Shown here: positions 1-7,345 of the stretch, one piece after another
How the letters are laid out: each line of letters opens with the position of its first letter
Numbering within the stretch: the first letter of the stretch is position 1
Origin: Candidatus Pelagibacter sp.
GTDB lineage: Bacteria; Pseudomonadota; Alphaproteobacteria; Pelagibacterales; Pelagibacteraceae
Assembly: GCA_028103285.1 (NCBI GenBank)
Contig: JAOHNF010000008.1
Span: forward strand, 1 to 26,240
Length of the DNA: 26,240 nt
Direction: 5' to 3'
Notes under the pieces: generated by a model
What the model was told of the DNA's origin: nothing
Seen by the model: only the letters and a program-made list of their open reading frames with translations
Databases searched by the model: none
Translations under genes and position numbers: made by a program

Positions 1-351
1 TACAGCTGACAAAATTCCAAAAAATTTAAATTTATAATTTATATTTGTTGACTTATATTTATTCATTAAGTCGTTATTATTTTTCCAATAGTAGTAAAGC
101 AATACTGCCGTTAAAAGCATTGCTGGTTTAAAAATTAAATATTGCGGAAAAGTTCGTGAGGCACGACTAATAGATAAACTACCATCTAGATAAGGAATAG
201 TAAAATTTGATCGACCTATTTGATCTACAATAAATATCGTATTTTCTAACCATTCATAGTTTTGAGAAATTATTAAACAAAGATTAATTGCCATAAATGG
301 AATAAAAAATATCCATAAACTCAATTTTCTTATTTGAGTTATTTCATGCAT
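1..351 (-). CDS. Partial membrane protein, N-terminal 117 residues
   Basis: An open frame runs from an ATG at 351 to the left edge of the window, so only the N-terminal 117 residues are present. It begins MHEITQIRKLSLWIF and has a hydrophobic stretch at about residues 11-29. A polar segment follows, then a second membrane segment at about residues 79-90 followed by YYYWKNNN. The layout suggests a multi-pass inner-membrane protein with an external loop after the first helix. I do not recognise the family. It starts 15 bases after the stop of the basic micro-protein at 366-449, so the two are probably co-transcribed leftwards. There is no strong Shine-Dalgarno directly before the ATG; a second possible ATG lies four bases upstream in another frame and was not used. 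Confidence 0.6.
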   Translation of the reverse strand, partial: MHEITQIRKLSLWIFFIPFMAINLCLIISQNYEWLENTIFIVDQIGRSNFTIPYLDGSLSISRASRTFPQYLIFKPAMLLTAVLLYYYWKNNNDLMNKYKSTNINYKFKFFGILSAV

Positions 352-365
352 AAAATGTGATTATA

Positions 366-449
366 TTATTTTTTTTTATTTCTTTTTCTAGCTCTTCTTT
401 TTTTTGAGCCAATTTTTCTTCTGCCGCGGTGTTTTTTGGGGTAACCCAT
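366..449 (-). CDS. 27-residue highly basic micro-protein
   Basis: On the minus strand an ATG at 449 is preceded by a near-perfect Shine-Dalgarno, AAGGAGG, eight bases upstream (the best in the window). It opens a 27-codon frame ending in TAA at 366-368. The product starts MGYPKKHRGRRKIGSKKRRA and ends in RKRNKKK. About two thirds of the residues are Lys, Arg or His, and there are no acidic residues. Such composition is typical of tiny ribosome-associated or nucleic-acid-binding proteins, but it does not match the bTHX or bS22 sequences I can recall. Function is unknown. The ribosome binding site and the position just before a co-directional membrane gene argue that it is real. Confidence 0.6.
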   Translation of the reverse strand: MGYPKKHRGRRKIGSKKRRARKRNKKK

Positions 450-514
450 ATTTTTGCCTCCTTTTTTATATCTTATTTCGTCAATAGTTAATAAAGTTCA
501 ATTATACTTATTTT

Positions 515-1681
515 ATGAAAAAGTCTATAAGCACCTTTTTAAAACACACAGCACAAGATAAGATAAACAGATCTGCAAATCCAGCAGTAGTAAGAGCTTC
601 TACAATCTTTTTTAAAAGTATGCAGGAACTTTTAAAACATAAAGATCCATCAAAGAACAAAAGAGTTGATTACTATGATTATGGAAGAGCGGGCACCCAA
701 ACCACTACTCAATTACAAAACATAATTGTAGAATTAGAAAAAGCATACCACGTATTTCTTACTCCATCTGGTTTTGCTTCAGTAGCATTAGCTATTATGA
801 GTATTTGTAGACCTGATGATGAAATACTAGTTACAGATAGCGTTTATTTTCCCACAAGAATGATTACCTCAAAACTTCTAAAAGAATTTGGTATAAAAGC
901 TAAATTTTATGATCCAGATAATTTTAAAGATTTAAAAAATAAAGTTACCAAAAAAACTAAAATGATTTTTGTTGAAAATCCTGGTAGTAATACTTTTGAA
1001 TTTCAAGATTTATCCGCAATAGTCAAACTAGCTAAAAAAAATAATATTATAACAGCCTTAGACAATACTTGGGGAACTCCATTATTTTTACGTCCCTTAG
1101 AGCTTGGTTTTGATATGTCAATTTCATCGGCAACAAAATATTTTTCTGGCCACTCAGATGTTATGGTTGGCACCCTTGCAGTTAGTAAAAAAGTTTTTCA
1201 AAAAGTCAACTTCTATAACCGAGTTTCAGGATATAGAGCTTCTCCAGATGATGCTTATTTAGTGATAAGAGGATTAAGAACTTTAGACGTAAGACTTGAA
1301 AAACATGAAAAGAATACAAAAGAAATAATAAGATTCTTAGCTAAGCAAAAAAAAATTGTAGAAATTTTATATCCTTATAAAAAAGCGTCAAAAGATTATA
1401 AGAATTGGAAAAAATATTATTCAGGCGCAACTGGCTTACTTAGTTTAGTAATAAAATCTAAAAGTAAAAATTCTGTTTTCAAATTCATAAATTCATTAGA
1501 GTTATTTGGAATTGGTTATAGTTGGGGAGGTTTTGAAAGTTTAGCTGTCTATCAAAATATTCAAAGAGAATTTAAAAAATATGATAGTAAAGATCTTCAT
1601 ATTGTAAGGCTTCATATAGGCCTTGAAGACTCAAAAGATTTAATTCTTGATATAAAAAGTTCCCTAAAACACATTAAGTAA
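515..1681 (+). CDS. metC: Cystathionine beta-lyase (Cys/Met metabolism PLP enzyme)
   Basis: A PLP-dependent lyase that probably cleaves cystathionine (or a related sulfur amino acid) to homocysteine, pyruvate and ammonia in the cytosol. Family features are clear: YGRAGT near residue 56 (Tyr and Arg that contact PLP phosphate of the neighbouring subunit), LDNTWGTPL at 182-190 with the Asp that pairs with the PLP nitrogen, and SATKYFSGHSDVMVG at 205-219 where Lys208 is the Schiff-base lysine. GLRTLDVRL and GYSWGGFESL are typical of the MetC branch rather than MetB. The length of 388 is normal. It overlaps the next gene by one base (TAATG at 1679-1683). No Shine-Dalgarno is visible, and TATACT at 503-508 lies so close to the ATG that a leaderless transcript is possible. 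It could equally serve as a cysteine or other sulfur-amino-acid lyase. Confidence 0.85.
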   Translation: MKKSISTFLKHTAQDKINRSANPAVVRASTIFFKSMQELLKHKDPSKNKRVDYYDYGRAGTQTTTQLQNIIVELEKAYHVFLTPSGFASVALAIMSICRPDDEILVTDSVYFPTRMITSKLLKEFGIKAKFYDPDNFKDLKNKVTKKTKMIFVENPGSNTFEFQDLSAIVKLAKKNNIITALDNTWGTPLFLRPLELGFDMSISSATKYFSGHSDVMVGTLAVSKKVFQKVNFYNRVSGYRASPDDAYLVIRGLRTLDVRLEKHEKNTKEIIRFLAKQKKIVEILYPYKKASKDYKNWKKYYSGATGLLSLVIKSKSKNSVFKFINSLELFGIGYSWGGFESLAVYQNIQREFKKYDSKDLHIVRLHIGLEDSKDLILDIKSSLKHIK

Positions 1682-2901
1682 TGCAAAAATTTATTCCCAC
1701 TAAAATTGCTTTAATTACACTGGTAGCTGCTTGTATTGTAATACTAGTTTCCATGGGATTACGACAAACTTTTGGATTATTTTTTAACGAATTTGAGCAA
1801 GATTTAAACATTACTAGAACAGAGTTTGGTTTAGCTATTGGAATTCAAATGTTATTTTGGGGAATGTTTGCTCCTTTATTTGGTATTATAGCTGATAAGT
1901 TTGGTGGTAATAAAGCCGTATTTATAGGTTTTATAATTTTTGGTCTCGGAATTTACACACTTTATTCCGGACCTAACACTGGAATATTTTTTCAGCTAAG
2001 TTTAGGAGTGCTTGTTGGTACAGCATTAGGCGCAACAGCCATGAGTGTTCCAGTGTCAGAAGTGGGAAAACATTTTCCAAATGAATCAAGGTCTATGGCA
2101 ACTGGAATTGTTACAGCAGCTGCTTCAATTGGATATTTTCTTTCGCCTTTGTTTACTAAGTATAGTCTTGGTATTGCAGGTTGGGAGAACACTCTAAAAT
2201 ATTTTATGTATTTTATTTTATTTGGCTTAGTGGCATCAATCTTTCTTTTACCTAGAAGAGAAAATTCTCAGGCACTTAAAGTAGATAAAAATCAAGCTTT
2301 CAGTGTAGCTTTAAAGGAAGCTTTTTCCCATAAAGGATATCTTTTATTAAATGCAGGTTTTTTTGTTTGTGGGTTTCAAATAACTATGGTTGCTACTCAT
2401 ATTCCAGGTTATATGCAAGACAAAGGTCTAGGTGGTTGGTCCGCAACTATTATTTTGGCTTTAATAGGTTTATTTAATATTATTGGCACTTTAGGCATGG
2501 GCTATCTTGGCACAAAATATAGTAAAAAATTGTTATTAAGTATTTTATATTTTTCTAGAGCAGTTGTTATTTGTATATTTATTTTTCTTCCTCCATCTAT
2601 ATATACAGCTATATTTTTTGGTATTACTTTTGGAATGCTATGGCTTTCTACAGTCCCTCCTACAAATGGAATTGTGGCTCAAATATTCGGAACTAAATAC
2701 CTAAGCACACTTTTTGGAATAGTTTTTTTAAGCCATCAATTTGGTGCCTTTGCAGGAGCATTTCTTGGAGGTTATTTCTATGATTTGTTTGGCTCTTACG
2801 ATTATGCTTGGTATATAGCAATTGTTCTATCACTTTTTGCAACACTTATTCATTTACCCATAGATGAAAAGCCGATTGTACGTACTGAACAAACTATCTA
2901 A
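1681..2901 (+). CDS. MFS transporter, 12-helix permease
   Basis: A 406-residue inner-membrane carrier of the major facilitator superfamily. Helix 1 begins at about residue 10. The inter-helix 2-3 signature is GIIADKFGGNKAVF at about residues 68-81, the usual MFS loop (G-x-x-A-D-K-x-G-x-(R/K)). A basic central loop (PRRENSQALKVDKNQ) separates the two six-helix halves near residue 190-206. The overall look, with an MGLRQTFGLFF start, is closest to the oxalate/formate antiporter or monocarboxylate-porter branch, so a small organic anion is the likely substrate. It starts inside the metC stop (TAATG), so it is translationally coupled to metC and may move a substrate or product of that enzyme. The substrate is not determinable from sequence. 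Confidence 0.8.
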   Translation: MQKFIPTKIALITLVAACIVILVSMGLRQTFGLFFNEFEQDLNITRTEFGLAIGIQMLFWGMFAPLFGIIADKFGGNKAVFIGFIIFGLGIYTLYSGPNTGIFFQLSLGVLVGTALGATAMSVPVSEVGKHFPNESRSMATGIVTAAASIGYFLSPLFTKYSLGIAGWENTLKYFMYFILFGLVASIFLLPRRENSQALKVDKNQAFSVALKEAFSHKGYLLLNAGFFVCGFQITMVATHIPGYMQDKGLGGWSATIILALIGLFNIIGTLGMGYLGTKYSKKLLLSILYFSRAVVICIFIFLPPSIYTAIFFGITFGMLWLSTVPPTNGIVAQIFGTKYLSTLFGIVFLSHQFGAFAGAFLGGYFYDLFGSYDYAWYIAIVLSLFATLIHLPIDEKPIVRTEQTI

Positions 2902-3042
2902 GGTTGTATTACGAGTCCTAAAGTGAATCAAAAGTGAATCAAAAGGTGAACATTTAAATCAACTCAACTGTTGGGTGTGGATAATTTTTTTATTTAAATC
3001 TAATGGTTTTTTTAATACGATCTTTCTAACTGAGGAGTTAAA
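2902..3042. promoter_or_regulatory. 141-base regulatory gap with 11-bp direct repeats
   Basis: Between the MFS gene and the CADD-like gene lie two perfect tandem copies of AAGTGAATCAA at 2921-2931 and 2932-2942, followed by a decayed third copy (AAGGTGAAC from 2943). The 11-base spacing places the copies on the same DNA face. Downstream are a small palindrome CAACTGTTG (2965-2973) and two copies of ATTTAAATC (2952-2960 and 2992-3000). A Shine-Dalgarno GAGGAG at 3032-3037 serves the ATG at 3043. No GC-rich terminator is visible. The repeats could be regulator half-sites or chance in AT-rich DNA. Confidence 0.35.
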
Positions 3043-3708
3043 ATGTTTTCAAAAAAATTAAATAAAAAACTAGATCAATATCATTTATTAAACCACCCTT
3101 TTTACAGATCATGGAATGAGGGAAAACTAACAAGGGAAATTATCAAAGATTATGCTGAGCAGTATTATCAGCACGTTAAAGCCTTCCCTAGATATATTAG
3201 TGCAACACATTCATTGTGTGAAGATATTGAAAAAAGAAAAATTCTTTTAGAAAACTTACAAGATGAGGAAAATAAAGACGCAGATCACCCAACGCTTTGG
3301 AAAAATTTTGCAGTCGAGATGGGAGCAAATTCTGAAGAAATTGAAAATGTAAAACAAGAAAGCTTTACAAAAAATTTAATAGATAATTTCTTCAAACAGG
3401 GAAGATCTTCTTATGCAGAAGGTTTAGCTTCTTTATATACTTATGAAAGACAAATTCCTGAAATTGCTGAAACTAAAATTCAAGGATTAAAAAATCACTA
3501 TGGTTGTTCTTCAAAAAAGGGATTGGAATTTTTTGAAGCGCACAAATCTGCTGATGTTCATCATAGGGCAGAGTGTGAAAAATTATTAGACGGTTTATTT
3601 AAAGATGAGCAAATGAAAGCTGAAACAGCTGCATTGTCTACTGCTAAATATCTTTGGAATTTTTTAAGCGGCATGTCTGCAAAACACAATCTGCAAGCAG
3701 CAGCTTAA
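3043..3708 (+). CDS. CADD-like heme-oxygenase-fold protein (probable pABA synthase for folate)
   Basis: A 221-residue all-helical protein of the PqqC/TenA/CADD fold. Compared from memory with Chlamydia CADD, it carries all six metal ligands: Glu75 and His82 (DEENKDADHP), Glu135 (LYTYERQIP), and His167, Asp171 and His174 (HKSADVHH). The Tyr that CADD sacrifices to build para-aminobenzoate aligns with Tyr21 (HPFYRSW), and its lysine with Lys145 (ETKIQGL). The expected role is therefore a self-sacrificing, di-metal oxygenase making pABA from its own side chain for folate synthesis. This function is known for chlamydial and Nitrosomonas relatives and is inferred here. It is preceded by a good Shine-Dalgarno and followed after 8 bases by the nucleotidyltransferase gene. 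PqqC itself is unlikely because no other pqq genes are present. Confidence 0.8.
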   Translation: MFSKKLNKKLDQYHLLNHPFYRSWNEGKLTREIIKDYAEQYYQHVKAFPRYISATHSLCEDIEKRKILLENLQDEENKDADHPTLWKNFAVEMGANSEEIENVKQESFTKNLIDNFFKQGRSSYAEGLASLYTYERQIPEIAETKIQGLKNHYGCSSKKGLEFFEAHKSADVHHRAECEKLLDGLFKDEQMKAETAALSTAKYLWNFLSGMSAKHNLQAAA

Positions 3709-3716
3709 TTTTCTTC

Positions 3717-4094
3717 ATGAAAAATGATTATCACAAATGGGATAATAAGCATCCCACAGCTCAAATGTTGGGAAGATGGCAGCCATGGCACGACGGCCAT
3801 CAGAAATTATTTGAAGAAATTTTAAAAAAAACCGGTCAGGTAAATATAATGGTAAGAGACGTCAAAGGAGTTGACGATAATCCATTTGAATTTGAAACAG
3901 TAAAAAAAAATATCCTAGAAGCGTTAAAAGGATATGAAAGTAGAATACAGGTTTCCTTAGTGCCTAACATAACAAATATTTGTTACGGTAGAGGAGTGGG
4001 TTATAAAATTGAAGAAATCGTTTTGGATGAAAAAACACAACAAATCTCTGCTACCAAGATTAGAGAACAAATGAGAAAAGAGGGTAAACTTTAA
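3717..4094 (+). CDS. Small HxGH nucleotidyltransferase (cytidylyltransferase-like)
   Basis: A single-domain, 125-residue protein of the nucleotidyltransferase alpha/beta-phosphodiesterase superfamily. It has the two signatures of that fold: GRWQPWHDGHQKLF, with His25-Asp26-Gly27-His28 as the HxGH triphosphate-binding motif, and ISATKIR at 110-116. Relatives include NMN and phosphopantetheine adenylyltransferases and ATP sulfurylase. The central stretch IMVRDVKGVDDNPF is loosely reminiscent of the ATP sulfurylase RDHAG region, a similarity I cannot test. I chose the ATG at 3717, 8 bases after the CADD-like stop. A longer frame from 3654 lies inside the upstream gene and adds 21 residues unlike the family. 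It sits directly before aprM, so a role with APS or a cofactor is possible. The substrate is unknown. Confidence 0.7.
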   Translation: MKNDYHKWDNKHPTAQMLGRWQPWHDGHQKLFEEILKKTGQVNIMVRDVKGVDDNPFEFETVKKNILEALKGYESRIQVSLVPNITNICYGRGVGYKIEEIVLDEKTQQISATKIREQMRKEGKL

Positions 4095-4099
4095 TACTT

Positions 4100-4114
4100 T
4101 GAGAATCATTCGCA
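4100..4114. promoter_or_regulatory. Fur-family-like operator upstream of aprM
   Basis: TGAGAATCATTCGCA at 4100-4114 is a 7-1-7 inverted repeat with one mismatched arm position, resembling the Fur/Zur-family core TGAtAATnATTaTCA. It ends one base before the -35 element of the aprM promoter, a sensible place for metal-dependent control of an operon whose products need eight irons and probably heme. The assignment to Fur, Mur, Irr or Zur is inference, and no regulator gene is in the window. Confidence 0.4.
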
Positions 4115-4115
4115 C

Positions 4116-4144
4116 TTGATTAACTATTCAGTGGAATATATAAA
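4116..4144 (+). promoter_or_regulatory. Sigma-70-type promoter for the apr operon
   Basis: TTGATT (4116-4121), a 17-base spacer, then TATAAA (4139-4144) form a convincing vegetative promoter. The predicted start near 4151 gives a short leader of about 24 bases. A Shine-Dalgarno GAGGAAA lies near 4158-4164, before the aprM ATG at 4175. Confidence 0.6.
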
Positions 4145-4174
4145 ATATCTAACTCACGAGGAAATAATAACATT

Positions 4175-4969
4175 ATGTTTAACAATAATCCGTTTTCAAA
4201 TTTAGCTGAAATTGTTCCACCACTTGTTATGCAAGGGTTTGTAATTGTTATGGTTGGGCTAGTTATACTTGGTACATTAATAGATATACTTCACAAAAAA
4301 AACGTAAAGTATTTTTTTGATAATGCAAAAAAAGCAAAAAAAAATGCACAAATAGAATTAAGCACAGCTAAAAGAACTTCAGTTATTTTAAAAACAGTTG
4401 CTCATGATATTGCAACTACAGCAGAATTAGGTAGAGGCAAAAGAAGAGTGGCTCATGTAATGGGTATGTATGGAACAATAATTTTTTGGGCTTGCTCAGC
4501 CATTCTAGTTTTCTCTTATTCATCCGCGGGTATTGAAACTCCCTCAAGTATTACTACATTATGGCACACTGGCGCTATTTTAACTTGTTTAGGTGGATAT
4601 TGGTTTTGGTTTTTTTTAAGAGTAGATGTATTAGCAGAAGCACACCCTTGGTACAGAATTATTAAAGCTGATTTATTTGTATTAGCGTTGTTAGCGTGCG
4701 CAACATTTGGTTTAGCTTGGTCATACGCACAATCTTCAGGAATGGTTAAATTAAATTATTTATTTTTAGTTTTATTTATATTTGCCAATTTAGTTTTATT
4801 TGGAGGTGTTTATTGGTCTAAGTTTGCTCATATGTTTTATAAACCAGGCGCAGCAATTCAGAAGAATTTAGCCGAAGCAGATGGTTCTAGAGACAATTTG
4901 CCACCACCGGCCGATGCTCCAGAGCAATTTGGACTGGGTATTAAAAGAGAACAACCAAAGCATTACTAA
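4175..4969 (+). CDS. aprM: AprM, membrane anchor of adenylylsulfate reductase
   Basis: A 264-residue integral membrane protein directly upstream of aprBA, matching the AprM-type anchor of sulfite-oxidising bacteria. Predicted helices lie at about residues 15-36, 93-116, 128-150, 165-186 and 192-213. A basic cytoplasmic stretch (KKAKKNAQ, near 52-59) follows helix 1. Candidate heme or quinone-site histidines are His77, His94, His131, His157 and His219 (SKFAHMFYKPG, a pattern also seen in NarI/HdrE/DsrM-like cytochromes). The soluble tail from about residue 222 is rich in Pro and charged residues and may dock AprBA. Its role is to take electrons released by sulfite oxidation into the quinone pool. 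The gap to aprB is 40 bases and contains the aprB Shine-Dalgarno (GAGGAGAAA). Confidence 0.85.
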   Translation: MFNNNPFSNLAEIVPPLVMQGFVIVMVGLVILGTLIDILHKKNVKYFFDNAKKAKKNAQIELSTAKRTSVILKTVAHDIATTAELGRGKRRVAHVMGMYGTIIFWACSAILVFSYSSAGIETPSSITTLWHTGAILTCLGGYWFWFFLRVDVLAEAHPWYRIIKADLFVLALLACATFGLAWSYAQSSGMVKLNYLFLVLFIFANLVLFGGVYWSKFAHMFYKPGAAIQKNLAEADGSRDNLPPPADAPEQFGLGIKREQPKHY

Positions 4970-5009
4970 AAAATTTATGTTAAAAAACAATAGAGGAGAA
5001 AAATAATTT

Positions 5010-5480
5010 ATGTCAACTTTTGTATATATGACGAGATGTGATGGCTGCGGTCATTGCGTAGATATTTGTCCATCAGATATAATGCATATTGATGAAACAA
5101 TAAGAAGAGCAGTAAATATCGAGCCAAATTTTTGTTGGGAATGTTATTCTTGTGTAAAAGCTTGCCCAAACCATGCAATTGATGTTAGAGGGTACGCTGA
5201 TTTTGCTCCAATGGGTCATAGTGTAAGAGTAAGACGTGAAGAAGAAAAAGGAACTATTTCTTGGAAAATAAAATTTAGAAATGGAAACGAAAAAAACTTT
5301 GTATCTCCTATTACCACAAAACCTTGGGGAAAATTTATTCCTAAACTTGCTGAAGAAGATTCTCCTAATCAGGGAGAGATCAACTCACAAAGATTATACA
5401 CAGAACCTAATGGTCTAAATATCGATGGTGATTTACCAACAATTAATAAAGAAACATTCAAAAAAGGCGTTTACTATTAA
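5010..5480 (+). CDS. aprB: Adenylylsulfate reductase beta subunit (2x[4Fe-4S])
   Basis: The electron-transfer subunit of adenylylsulfate (APS) reductase. The first cluster motif is Cys10, Cys13, Cys16 and Cys20 followed by Pro; the second is Cys42, Cys45, Cys48 and Cys52 followed by Pro. A ferredoxin-like head of about 65 residues is followed by the extended AprB tail that wraps the alpha subunit. The length of 156 is usual. The clusters carry electrons from the AprA flavin towards AprM. The gene ends in a one-base overlap with aprA (TAATG at 5478-5482), which suits equal amounts of the two subunits. With AprM present and no dsr genes seen, the complex most likely runs in the sulfite-oxidising direction (sulfite + AMP to APS). 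Confidence 0.95.
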   Translation: MSTFVYMTRCDGCGHCVDICPSDIMHIDETIRRAVNIEPNFCWECYSCVKACPNHAIDVRGYADFAPMGHSVRVRREEEKGTISWKIKFRNGNEKNFVSPITTKPWGKFIPKLAEEDSPNQGEINSQRLYTEPNGLNIDGDLPTINKETFKKGVYY

Positions 5481-7339
5481 TGGCTAAAGTTAAAACACAT
5501 TTTGAAGAAAGCGATGTATTGATAGTAGGTGGTGGTATGGCTGGAACAGGTGCCACTTTTGAGGCAAGACACTGGGGAAAAAATTTAAAAATTGTATGTG
5601 TTGAAAAAGCTAACATTGATCGTAGTGGTGCAGTAGCTCAAGGTCTTTACGCAATCAATTGTTACATGGGAATGCAGTGGGATGAAAACCAACCTGAAGA
5701 CCATGTTAGGTATGCAAGAAACGATTTAATGGGAATGGTTAGAGAAGATTTAGGTTATGACATGGCCCGTCACGTTGACTCAACAGTTCATATGTTTGAT
5801 GAGTGGGGACTTCCAATGATGAAAAATGAGAAAACTGGAAGATATCTTAGAGAAGGTAAATGGCAGATAATGATACATGGTGAAAGTTACAAACCAATTG
5901 TTGCTGAAGCAGCAAAAAAATCTGCAGACAAAATTTATAACAGAATAATGATTACTCATCTTTTAATGGATGACGAAAAAAAGAATAGAATAGGTGGTGC
6001 AGTTGGATTTAATATGAGAACTGGTGACTACCATGTGTTTAGAGCTAAGACTGTAATAGTAGCCGCCGGAGGTGCATCCCACATTTTTAAACCTAGAGCA
6101 GTAGGTGAAGGAATGGGAAGAACTTGGTATGCCCCATGGAGTAACGGATCTGCTTATGCATTACCTATAGCAGTTGGAGCTAAAATGACTCAAATGGAAA
6201 ACAGAATTGTGTTGTGCAGATTTAAAGATGGTTATGGTCCAGTTGGAGCTTACTTCCTGCATTTAAAAACTTACACTCAAAATGCTGCTGGAGAAAATTA
6301 TGAGAAGAAATGGTACGACCATACCAAAAATTTAGTTGGAGAATATATTGACCACCATCCAACACCAACATGTTTAAGAAATCATGCCTTTATTCAAGAA
6401 GTCATGGCAGGAGGTGGACCAATACATATGGTTACTAAAGAAGCATTTCAAGATCCACATTTAGAAACAGTTGGTTGGGAAAACTTTTTAGGAATGACAG
6501 TGGGTCAAGCAGTAGTATGGGCTTCACAAAATATTGATCCTAAATATACAAACCCAGAATTAACTACATCAGAACCTTATGTAATGGGTTCTCACGCCAC
6601 GTGCTCAGGAGCATGGGTTAGTGGACCAGAAGATCTTTCACCGCCAGAATATTTCTGGGGTTACAATAGAATGTTAACAGTTGATGGTTTATTTGGCGCT
6701 GGTGATACTGTGGGCGGAAGTGCGCATAAATTTTCTTCTGGATCTTTTACAGAAGGACGTTTGGCTGCTAAAGCTGCGGTTAAATATATTGAAGATAAAA
6801 AAGCTGAAGGATTAAAAGTAAGCGATAAACAATGTGAAGATCTTAAAGAAGTTATTTATAAACCTTTAGAAAATTACACTGTTGGAAGAAATGAAATAAC
6901 TGGAGGAACAGTTTCACCAAGTTATATTTCACCTATACAAGGTCTACAAAGACTTCAAAGAATTATGGATGAGTATGTTGGAGGAATAGCAACGAACTAT
7001 ATGACTAACGAGAATATGCTTAATAGAGGATTAGAACTTTTAAAATGGTTGGAAGAAGACTTAGAACATGTTGGAGCTGAAGACTACCACCAGTTGATGA
7101 GAGCTTGGGAGCTTAAACATAGAACTGTTACCTCTCAATGTGTTACAGAACATACAAAATTTAGAAAAGAAACAAGATGGCCAGGTTATTATTACAGAGG
7201 AGATCATTTAAAACTTGACGATGAAAATTGGCATTGTTTAACTGTATCAAGACGAGATCCAAAAACTAAAGAGTTTATAATGGAAAAGGTTCCTGTTTAT
7301 CATATTGTGGATGAAAAAAAGGAAAAGAAAGCTTCATAA
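5480..7339 (+). CDS. aprA: Adenylylsulfate reductase alpha subunit (FAD)
   Basis: A 619-residue flavoprotein and catalytic subunit of APS reductase. The N-terminus carries the FAD dinucleotide-binding motif VLIVGGGMAGTGA at residues 13-25, followed by EKANIDRSGAVAQGL, characteristic of AprA. Further conserved AprA stretches include AAGGASHIFKPRA, GSAYALPIAVGAKMTQMENR and GAGDTVGGSAHKFSSGSF, where the last binds the flavin. In this setting it should combine sulfite with AMP to give APS, passing two electrons through AprB and AprM. That disposes of the sulfite made by SuyAB and Xsc and conserves energy. Length and domain order are normal, with no frameshift. The next gene starts six bases after the stop, so they form one operon. 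Confidence 0.96.
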   Translation: MAKVKTHFEESDVLIVGGGMAGTGATFEARHWGKNLKIVCVEKANIDRSGAVAQGLYAINCYMGMQWDENQPEDHVRYARNDLMGMVREDLGYDMARHVDSTVHMFDEWGLPMMKNEKTGRYLREGKWQIMIHGESYKPIVAEAAKKSADKIYNRIMITHLLMDDEKKNRIGGAVGFNMRTGDYHVFRAKTVIVAAGGASHIFKPRAVGEGMGRTWYAPWSNGSAYALPIAVGAKMTQMENRIVLCRFKDGYGPVGAYFLHLKTYTQNAAGENYEKKWYDHTKNLVGEYIDHHPTPTCLRNHAFIQEVMAGGGPIHMVTKEAFQDPHLETVGWENFLGMTVGQAVVWASQNIDPKYTNPELTTSEPYVMGSHATCSGAWVSGPEDLSPPEYFWGYNRMLTVDGLFGAGDTVGGSAHKFSSGSFTEGRLAAKAAVKYIEDKKAEGLKVSDKQCEDLKEVIYKPLENYTVGRNEITGGTVSPSYISPIQGLQRLQRIMDEYVGGIATNYMTNENMLNRGLELLKWLEEDLEHVGAEDYHQLMRAWELKHRTVTSQCVTEHTKFRKETRWPGYYYRGDHLKLDDENWHCLTVSRRDPKTKEFIMEKVPVYHIVDEKKEKKAS

Positions 7340-7345
7340 AAGTAA

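Noticed and set aside
3654..3716. Longer nucleotidyltransferase start inside the CADD-like gene
   Set aside because: The extra 21 residues come from the overlapping frame of the upstream gene, and the ATG at 3717 places the HxGH motif at the expected distance from the N-terminus.
5010..7339. AprBA working in dissimilatory sulfate reduction
   Set aside because: AprM is the anchor, the neighbours produce sulfite, and there are no dsr or qmo genes, so the oxidative direction is more likely.
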